A stretch of DNA of 37,528 nucleotides, taken from NCBI GenBank assembly GCA_964613455.1, contig CAZTGS010000012.1, positions 1-37,528 on the forward strand, written 5' to 3'. Both the position numbers and the translations under genes were made by a program. Positions 32,787 through 37,528 of the stretch are shown one piece after another; position 1 is the first letter of the stretch; each line of letters opens with the position of its first letter. Origin of the DNA: SCGC-AAA076-P13 sp964613455 (GTDB taxonomy: Bacteria; Pseudomonadota; Gammaproteobacteria; Magnimaribacterales; D2472). The notes under the pieces are model-generated. The model worked only from the letters and a program-made list of their open reading frames with translations. It was not told the DNA's origin and ran no database searches.

Positions 32787-33492
32787 AGTTTTTAGCTGCT
32801 ACTAGCATCTCCTCATCCGAAGGATCCTCAGAAACAACTATCTTTAAATCTCTATTTATTTCTAAAGCTTTCTCCTTAATTCTATCTGAAGCAACTACAA
32901 AATCCTTTTGATTTAATAAATTCTGATCTATATTTTCTAAAATAAAGGACAATGTAAGAAAATTATAAATTAAGATAATTTTAGGACCATCAATAATCTC
33001 ATTTAAGGCAGTTTTATCAAAAATGAGCTCGTAACAAACTATTTCATCGATCGCTGAATTTAATTTTTTTTGAAGATTCTTATTTGAGTTTTTACCACAA
33101 AAGAGAAGACTCTTTCCAGAGTATTTATTTTCTATCAATCCCATCAAACCCTCTGATGATTGAACAGAAGGAGAAATAGAATCAATATCTCTGTTTGCAA
33201 GTATTTCCTTTGTAGCAGAGCCAATACAAAGAATATTTTGACTAATATTTTTTATATCAAACTTATGTTCAAGTATTTTGAGTCCGAAAATAGCAGCAGA
33301 TTGACTCGTAAAGACTAAGTTGCTGTATTTCTCAATACCATTTAGTTTTAGTTTCCAAGTATCTATATTCTCGTCAAAATCAAGAGGTTCGACTTTTGAG
33401 AGATAGGCATTATGAAGCTCTATTTTCTTTTCTTCACAAATCCCTCTTATTTTTCTTGAGAGAGATTTTGGTCTTGTATTAAGTACAATCAC
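32779..33492 (-). CDS. hemD: Uroporphyrinogen-III synthase
   Basis: HemD closes hydroxymethylbilane into uroporphyrinogen III, flipping ring D. Seen: 237 aa. Sequence conservation in this family is low. The two-lobe pattern is visible: NTRPKSLSRKIRGICEEK at the start, LVFTSQSAAIFGLKIL for the first lobe, then ILCIGSATKEIL and VQSSEGLMGLI, and FVVASDRIKEKALE near the end. Recognition is strengthened by a 4-nt overlap with hemC immediately upstream, the normal hemC-hemD pairing. It ends tail to tail with rho. Confidence 0.86.
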   Translation of the reverse strand: MIVLNTRPKSLSRKIRGICEEKKIELHNAYLSKVEPLDFDENIDTWKLKLNGIEKYSNLVFTSQSAAIFGLKILEHKFDIKNISQNILCIGSATKEILANRDIDSISPSVQSSEGLMGLIENKYSGKSLLFCGKNSNKNLQKKLNSAIDEIVCYELIFDKTALNEIIDGPKIILIYNFLTLSFILENIDQNLLNQKDFVVASDRIKEKALEINRDLKIVVSEDPSDEEMLVAAKNFI

Positions 33493-34394
33493 CTTAAAAC
33501 AATAGAGTGAGCATCTTTAGAGATAAAATCGCTTGCTAAAGATTCTATATCCTTATTGATAGTTTTATATGACGAAGTAACCTCTTTATAGATTTTTTCT
33601 TCTCCATTTTGAGAGAGTACTTTTGCTAGTATCTTAATAACGTCATTTTCCTCACAACACAAAATTGCAATAGGAGATAAACAAGAACCATCTAATGCAG
33701 AGACAAATCTCCTTTCAGATTCAGCAAGAACCATATCTTTACCATTATTAATTTCATGCATTATTTTAATAATTTCTATATTTTTTGAAAGACATTCGAC
33801 TGCTATATATCCTTGTGAGGCAGATGGCAGCATTTCATCCATACTAAATTCATACGATTTTTGAATATTAAGATTTAATCTATTTAATGCAGCTTTGGCA
33901 ACAATTAAACCATCAAATAAACCATCATTAAGTTTTTTAATTCTTGTAGCTATATTCCCTCTAACAGGAATAGTTTTTATATCAGGCCTTAAATTATTTA
34001 TCTGAGCCTTTCTTCTTGGGCTTGATGTTCCGATTGAAGAATTCATAGCAAAATCTTTTATTGACAATCCCTCTTTGGAGATAAGAATATCAGCAGGAGA
34101 CTCTCTTTCAAAGACTGCTGCAATTATATATTTCTCATCAAGTCTTGCTGGAACATCTTTAAGGCTATGTACAGCAATATCAGCATTATCCATCTCTAAA
34201 GATGACTCAAGTTTAGATACAAATAGCCCCTTGCCGCCAATTTCATGAAGTGGCTTATCAGTTTGATCCCCTTCAGATGTCATAGGAATTAATTCAACCT
34301 CTATGTCTTTATTTAAAGATGCTATTTTTTTGGCTACAAAATTTGCTTGAAATAAAGCTAGTTCTGATTCTCTTGTGGCTATTCTAATTTTCAT
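33489..34394 (-). CDS. hemC: Hydroxymethylbilane synthase (porphobilinogen deaminase)
   Basis: HemC polymerises four porphobilinogens into hydroxymethylbilane on a covalent dipyrromethane cofactor. Seen: 301 aa with KIRIATRESELALFQANFVA, SEGDQTDKPLHEIGGKGLFVSKLE, AVHSLKDVPARL (the Asp/Lys catalytic region), SIGTSSPRRKAQI and PVRGNIATRIKKL. The cofactor-bearing Cys238 lies in LDGSCLSPIA. It overlaps both hemD and rsmD by 4 nt. Together with hemB this gives three haem-pathway genes in the window. Confidence 0.97.
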   Translation of the reverse strand: MKIRIATRESELALFQANFVAKKIASLNKDIEVELIPMTSEGDQTDKPLHEIGGKGLFVSKLESSLEMDNADIAVHSLKDVPARLDEKYIIAAVFERESPADILISKEGLSIKDFAMNSSIGTSSPRRKAQINNLRPDIKTIPVRGNIATRIKKLNDGLFDGLIVAKAALNRLNLNIQKSYEFSMDEMLPSASQGYIAVECLSKNIEIIKIMHEINNGKDMVLAESERRFVSALDGSCLSPIAILCCEENDVIKILAKVLSQNGEEKIYKEVTSSYKTINKDIESLASDFISKDAHSIVLR

Positions 34395-34945
34395 ATTTTT
34401 TGAAGCAATAAAGCTTTAACATCGCCAACTGATTTTTCTTTTAATACTGTCAGAGATTCTGGAATTTCAATCTCAGTAAATTTACTGTATTCAAGATAAA
34501 TCTTACATGAAGATTTTAATTCATTTTTACGTATCAATAACCTAAGAATTTTTAATTCAAGCTCTTGATCAAAAGGAGGATCAATAAAAATTAAATCGAA
34601 CTCAGATAAATCCTGTTTTTTTACCCAATCAAATGCATCTTTAAAAAAGACCCTAGATTTATCTTTGATATTTAAAAACTGAATATTTTTTGATAATACC
34701 GTGTAGTTTTTTTTATTCAATTCTACAAATATAACTTTTGGGGACTGTCGTGACAGAGCCTCTATTCCAAGGGAACCTGTACCAGCAAATAAATCTAAAC
34801 ATACACAATCTTGAATCTCAAACTGGAGCCAATTAAAAATGATTTCTTTGAGCTTATTTGAGGTTGGTCTAAGGGTATCTTTAAAATCAAAAGGAATTTT
34901 TTTACCCTTAAGCATGCCTCCAGAAATTCTAATATTATTTTTCAT
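34391..34945 (-). CDS. rsmD: 16S rRNA guanine-966 N2-methyltransferase
   Basis: RsmD methylates G966 of 16S rRNA with S-adenosylmethionine. Seen: 184 aa with RISGGMLKGKKIPF at the N-terminus, LRPTSNKLKEIIFNWL, the AdoMet-binding LDLFAGTGSLGIEALSR and catalytic DPPF in LIFIDPPFDQE. It leads the rsmD-hemC-hemD set, each gene overlapping the next by 4 nt. A TATAAA hexamer on this strand (34960-34965), 14 nt upstream of the ATG, is a possible -10; no good -35 goes with it. It diverges from the flavin-reductase-like gene across 88 nt. Confidence 0.95.
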   Translation of the reverse strand: MKNNIRISGGMLKGKKIPFDFKDTLRPTSNKLKEIIFNWLQFEIQDCVCLDLFAGTGSLGIEALSRQSPKVIFVELNKKNYTVLSKNIQFLNIKDKSRVFFKDAFDWVKKQDLSEFDLIFIDPPFDQELELKILRLLIRKNELKSSCKIYLEYSKFTEIEIPESLTVLKEKSVGDVKALLLQKI

Positions 34946-35021
34946 TTAATTTTTAAGATTTTATACATTTTCAATATGCATATTCGTCCATATTTAGTAA
35001 ATACATTTTAATTAAACTAAG

Positions 35022-35027
35022 TATAAT
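35022..35027 (+). promoter_or_regulatory. Perfect TATAAT -10 set for a leaderless start
   Basis: TATAAT ends 6 nt before the ATG at 35034, so the predicted +1 is the start codon. The best -35 at suitable spacing is poor (AATACA, 16-nt spacer). No Shine-Dalgarno is possible in the 6-nt gap. Confidence 0.42.
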
Positions 35028-35033
35028 TCATCC

Positions 35034-35498
35034 ATGACCCTTCAAGACAATTTTAGAAAAGCAATGCGAAGCTACATATACTCTGTGAGTGTAATGTCCA
35101 GCATTGATGTTAAGGGAACCTATAATGCAATTACTGTATCTTCAGTTACTTCAGTTTCATTAGATCCGCCAAGTTTGCTTGTGTGCATTAACAAAACAGC
35201 TGGTATTCACGACTCGATAGAAGAAGGGTCATCTTTTTGCATCAATCTTCTTAATAAGAATCAAGAGGATATTTCAAACTTATGCAGTTCTTTTCAGGAA
35301 GAGGGTGATAGATTTGAGGGATACCAATGGGACCTTAATGGAATACCTTTTTTAAAGGATGCTCAAGCAAATATTTTTTGTACAGTAGATAAATTGATTT
35401 CTTACCACACCCATACTATTGTTATAGGTCATGTAACTGATTCTAAATCAAATGACGAGATAAATACGCTTACTTATGTTGATGGTAAATATGAATAG
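35034..35498 (+). CDS. Flavin reductase-like domain protein (FMN-binding)
   Basis: Members reduce free FMN or FAD with NAD(P)H, or supply reduced flavin to a partner monooxygenase. Seen: 154 aa with FRKAMRSYIYSVSVMSS at the start, YNAITVSSVTSVSLDPPSLLVCINKTAGIHDSIEEGSSFCINLL (the flavin-binding split-barrel core) and FCTVDKLISYHTHTIVIGHV. The order and spacing match the flavin_reduct family. No monooxygenase is adjacent, so the partner is unknown. The stop overlaps the DUF4399 gene by 8 nt. Confidence 0.88.
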   Translation: MTLQDNFRKAMRSYIYSVSVMSSIDVKGTYNAITVSSVTSVSLDPPSLLVCINKTAGIHDSIEEGSSFCINLLNKNQEDISNLCSSFQEEGDRFEGYQWDLNGIPFLKDAQANIFCTVDKLISYHTHTIVIGHVTDSKSNDEINTLTYVDGKYE

Positions 35499-35925
35499 AA
35501 TTTTTTTTATATACTTAGCTTTTTTAGCTAGTTTTTTAGTTTCTGAAAGCGCTGATACAATTAATTGTCAAAACGGTAAGCCTGAGGTTTTCTTTGTAAC
35601 TCCTCAAAATGGTTATAAATCAACTCAGTCAGAAATAAAGATAATTTTTGGTATTAAAAACCTTAATATTGTTCCAGCAGGAATAAATAGTTGTGATTCT
35701 GGACATCATCATCTTGTAGTTGATGCAGAACTTCCTATTCTCTCTAGACCAATACCAAGTTCAAAAAATTATATCCATTTTGGGAAGGGACAAACTGAGA
35801 CGACTATAGAATTATCTCCAGGTAAACACACTCTTCAGTTATTAGTTGGTAACTTTGCACATATTCCTCATGCCGATCCAATTTATTCTAAAAAGATAGA
35901 AATCGAAGTAGTTAATTCTCAATAA
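35491..35925 (+). CDS. DUF4399 family exported protein
   Basis: The function is unknown. Seen: 144 aa from ATG 35491. The signal peptide MNRIFFIYLAFLASFLVSES is followed by FFVTPQNGYKSTQSEIKIIFGIKNLNIVPAG, then a histidine-rich GHHHLVVD and PGKHTLQLLVGNFAHIPHADP. This is the DUF4399 pattern of a small beta-sandwich with conserved histidines. An ATG at 35476 is in frame but would put five extra residues before the signal peptide. It overlaps the flavin-reductase gene by 8 nt and convergent tetR by 14 nt. The His clusters could bind metal, which is a guess. Confidence 0.82.
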   Translation: MNRIFFIYLAFLASFLVSESADTINCQNGKPEVFFVTPQNGYKSTQSEIKIIFGIKNLNIVPAGINSCDSGHHHLVVDAELPILSRPIPSSKNYIHFGKGQTETTIELSPGKHTLQLLVGNFAHIPHADPIYSKKIEIEVVNSQ

Positions 35926-36529
35926 TACCTGTCATAACTTTATCTAGATAAGGCATAAGATTTTTGCTTACATCCTGAGCTACAGAGATTGGACCTGGGA
36001 CAGAAGGATCAATGTCATCTCCAACCATTTCTGCTTTTCTAAGAATACCAACCAAACCGTGAAGAATAGACCAAATAGTAATACATTTCGCAGCAAGAGA
36101 TTCGCCATCATCGCCCGTTAAGCGTTCTATATTCACAGTTAAGTTTGCATAAGAACTATTTGCAGCTTCTAAAAGATCAGGATAGCTTGAAAAATTCCCA
36201 ACAGCAGTTCCAAACATCAAATCATATGTATTAGCATTTCGTAAACCAAAATCAATATACTTTTCAGCACTTTCAATTAAATCTTTCTTGGCAATCTTTT
36301 CAGATGGATCAAAATATGTAACTTTACCTAATTTTTCAAAGCCTTCTTGAGCAACGGCAGCGTAAACACTTTCCTTGGTTTTAAAATGTCTGTAGGGAGC
36401 AGTTTGTGAAACATTGCTTTCTTTAGCAAGAGACCTAATACTTAATTTGGTGTATCCATCCCTTTCACACAAAAGGCAAGCACACTTAATGAGCTCTTCT
36501 TTTAAATTTCCATGATGATAACTTTTCAT
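35912..36529 (-). CDS. TetR-family transcriptional repressor with WHG-type C-terminal domain
   Basis: This probably represses the divergent RND efflux operon and tolC. Seen: 205 aa. The N-terminus MKSYHHGNLKEELIKCA is typical of TetR members with the WHG C-terminal domain. The helix-turn-helix LSIRSLAKESNVSQTAPYRHFKTKESVYAAV spans about 29-59. The ligand-binding half contains TIWSILHGLVGIL (151-163) with the W-H-G residues W153, H157 and G158. The ligand is unknown. Two copies of a 19-21 bp palindrome (36548-36597) lie between this gene and the RND adaptor gene. A TATATT hexamer sits 13 nt before its ATG within the same region, so autoregulation is likely. Its 3' end overlaps DUF4399 by 14 nt. 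Confidence 0.9.
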   Translation of the reverse strand: MKSYHHGNLKEELIKCACLLCERDGYTKLSIRSLAKESNVSQTAPYRHFKTKESVYAAVAQEGFEKLGKVTYFDPSEKIAKKDLIESAEKYIDFGLRNANTYDLMFGTAVGNFSSYPDLLEAANSSYANLTVNIERLTGDDGESLAAKCITIWSILHGLVGILRKAEMVGDDIDPSVPGPISVAQDVSKNLMPYLDKVMTGIIEN

Positions 36530-36547
36530 TTAAATTAAGTTTAATAT

Positions 36548-36568
36548 AATGTTGACACTGCTAACATT
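36548..36568. promoter_or_regulatory. Predicted TetR operator O1 (tetR/RND intergenic)
   Basis: Core ATGTTGACACTGCTAACAT (36549-36567) is an imperfect 9-1-9 palindrome with two mismatched pairs. It shares the outer ATGTT/AACAT half-sites with the tolC operator. It contains a consensus -35 TTGACA (36552-36557) facing the RND gene, so bound repressor would exclude polymerase. Confidence 0.65.
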
Positions 36569-36582
36569 TTAGTTATTATGTT
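36552..36582 (+). promoter_or_regulatory. Candidate RND operon promoter inside the operators
   Basis: A perfect TTGACA (36552-36557) is followed after 19 nt by TATGTT (36577-36582, 4 of 6). An alternative is TTTACA (36581-36586), 17 nt, TTTATT (36604-36609). Either pair overlaps O1 or O2, fitting simple repression. Confidence 0.4.
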
Positions 36583-36597
36583 TACACTGCAAACATT
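36577..36597. promoter_or_regulatory. Predicted TetR operator O2 (tetR/RND intergenic)
   Basis: Core ATGTTTACACTGCAAACAT (36578-36596) differs from a perfect palindrome at one pair and from the tolC operator at two positions (one of them the central base). Its centre is 29 bp from that of O1. It covers the likely -10 of the RND promoter. Confidence 0.68.
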
Positions 36598-36633
36598 AGT
36601 TTCTTTATTAGGCAAAGTCAAACGAATATATAT

Positions 36634-37528
36634 ATGAAAACCACCTATAAAATATTTTTAACAACGATACTAATTAATTCATTTTTTAATTTCAACCTTA
36701 ATGCAATTGAGATACTTGAGGTTGAGATGCTTGATTCTTATAAAGTTTCAAGAGATTTTCCAGGTAAGCTATTGCCATCAGAACAATCAAGACTGGCATT
36801 TGAAATTCCAGGAAAAATAAAATCATTAAATGTTGATGTAGGTGATAAAGTTAAAAAAGGACAAGTTCTAGCCGAATTAGATGATAGAGAAGCTGTGGCG
36901 CAACTTAACCAATCTAAGGCTAAATATGATTTAGCCGTCCAAGTGCTAAATAGATTTAAAGATTTAAGAACAAAGGGGCATATTTCTATTCAAGATTTAG
37001 ATAGAGCAAACTCTGAAGAGCTTGTAGCAAAATCACAATACGAATTTTATAAAGTTAAATTTGAACAAACAAAATTATTAGCTCCATTTGATGGAATTGT
37101 TCAAGATAGATATTTAGATACAGGATCTGTTATTAACGGGGGAATACCCATACTTGAGATTCTAGATTCAAAAAATGTAAAAGCTCATATATCAATCCCT
37201 ATAAGTTACATAGACAAGATAAAAATTGGCGATAGTTATAATTTTGATATTGGGGATACTTCTGCAAAAGCAAAGCTACAAAGATTAGCTCCCATGTCCT
37301 TAGGCGGATCAAATAATCGTTTGGCAGTATTTGTATTCGATACTTTTTTTAATCCTGGTTCAGTAGCAACTTTAAAATTAAACACTATTGAAAAAGGAAG
37401 AGGTACTTGGGTTCCAATTAAGTCTCTTTCCCAATCAGAACAGGGGATATGGGCAATTTATACCATAAATGAAGAAAGAAAAGTTGTTAGAGATCTTGTT
37501 GATGTTATATATTTTGAAGGCGAATATG
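36634..37528 (+). CDS. RND efflux periplasmic adaptor (membrane fusion protein), 3' end missing
   Basis: Adaptors of this HlyD/AcrA type link an RND inner-membrane pump to TolC. Seen: 298 codons to the window edge. A signal peptide (MKTTYKIFLTTILINSFFNF, cleaved near NLNA) has no lipobox cysteine. SRDFPGKLLPSEQSRLAFEIPGKI leads into the lipoyl half-motif VDVGDKVKKGQVLAELDDREA. A short alpha hairpin (about 90-145) is followed by the second lipoyl half KLLAPFDGIVQDRYLDTGSVIN and beta-barrel VKAHISIPISYIDKIKIGD. The MacA/MexA-like length predicts about 50 more residues, then presumably the pump gene outside the window. ATG 36634 has no Shine-Dalgarno. tolC lies about 34 kb away with a matching operator. 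Confidence 0.9.
   Translation, partial: MKTTYKIFLTTILINSFFNFNLNAIEILEVEMLDSYKVSRDFPGKLLPSEQSRLAFEIPGKIKSLNVDVGDKVKKGQVLAELDDREAVAQLNQSKAKYDLAVQVLNRFKDLRTKGHISIQDLDRANSEELVAKSQYEFYKVKFEQTKLLAPFDGIVQDRYLDTGSVINGGIPILEILDSKNVKAHISIPISYIDKIKIGDSYNFDIGDTSAKAKLQRLAPMSLGGSNNRLAVFVFDTFFNPGSVATLKLNTIEKGRGTWVPIKSLSQSEQGIWAIYTINEERKVVRDLVDVIYFEGEY

Overview
The window is AT-rich (roughly one third GC by eye) and tightly packed. It looks like a streamlined marine gammaproteobacterium of the SAR86 clade. The strongest pointer is at the left edge: bases 1-91, minus strand, encode the first 30 residues of a proteorhodopsin whose signal peptide and mature N-terminus closely match SAR86 proteorhodopsins as I remember them. 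Gene order (parE/parC beside tolC, rsfS-rlmH-mrdA-mrdB-mltB-dacA, holA-lptE-leuS, dsbD-aroQ-accB-accC, hemB-trxA-rho, hemC-hemD) is typically gammaproteobacterial. I found no tRNA, rRNA, CRISPR array, insertion sequence or phage gene, and no gene-free stretch over 165 bp.

Layout. 1-736: proteorhodopsin start (minus) diverging from coaD. 733-2883: tolC-mutM (minus). 3017-7176: parE-parC (topoisomerase IV). 7157-8860: argD (minus) back to back with a DUF2244 membrane protein. 8849-11460: PPi-type phosphofructokinase (minus) diverging from mpl, with a stand-alone LON-domain protein overlapping mpl. 12043-12471: small membrane protein (minus). 12565-19152: rsfS-rlmH-mrdA-mrdB-mltB-dacA-dat, a coupled peptidoglycan elongation operon. 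19145-25713: a minus block, dsbD alpha domain - aroQ - accB - accC - leuS - lptE - holA. 25787-32786: a plus block, HSL-family esterase - twin ABC ATPase - ilvD - hemB - trxA - rho. 32779-34945: rsmD-hemC-hemD (minus). 35034-35925: flavin-reductase-like and DUF4399 proteins. 35912-37528: a TetR repressor diverging from an RND membrane fusion protein cut by the right edge.

How it works together. Most genes are housekeeping: wall growth (mpl, mrdA, mrdB, mltB, dacA, dat), chromosome decatenation, haem, fatty acid, branched-chain amino acid and leucyl-tRNA synthesis. The non-housekeeping parts are the light-driven proton pump at the left end and a multidrug or export system at the right end. An almost identical 19-bp palindrome, ATGTTTGCAGTGCAAACAT, lies in front of tolC, and two variants lie between tetR and the RND adaptor gene about 33.7 kb away. 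This suggests one TetR regulon spanning the outer-membrane channel and the inner-membrane pump.

Two layout traits stand out. Six of seven convergent gene pairs overlap at their 3' ends. Several genes lack a Shine-Dalgarno and have a -10-like hexamer exactly 6 nt before the start codon, as expected of leaderless mRNAs.
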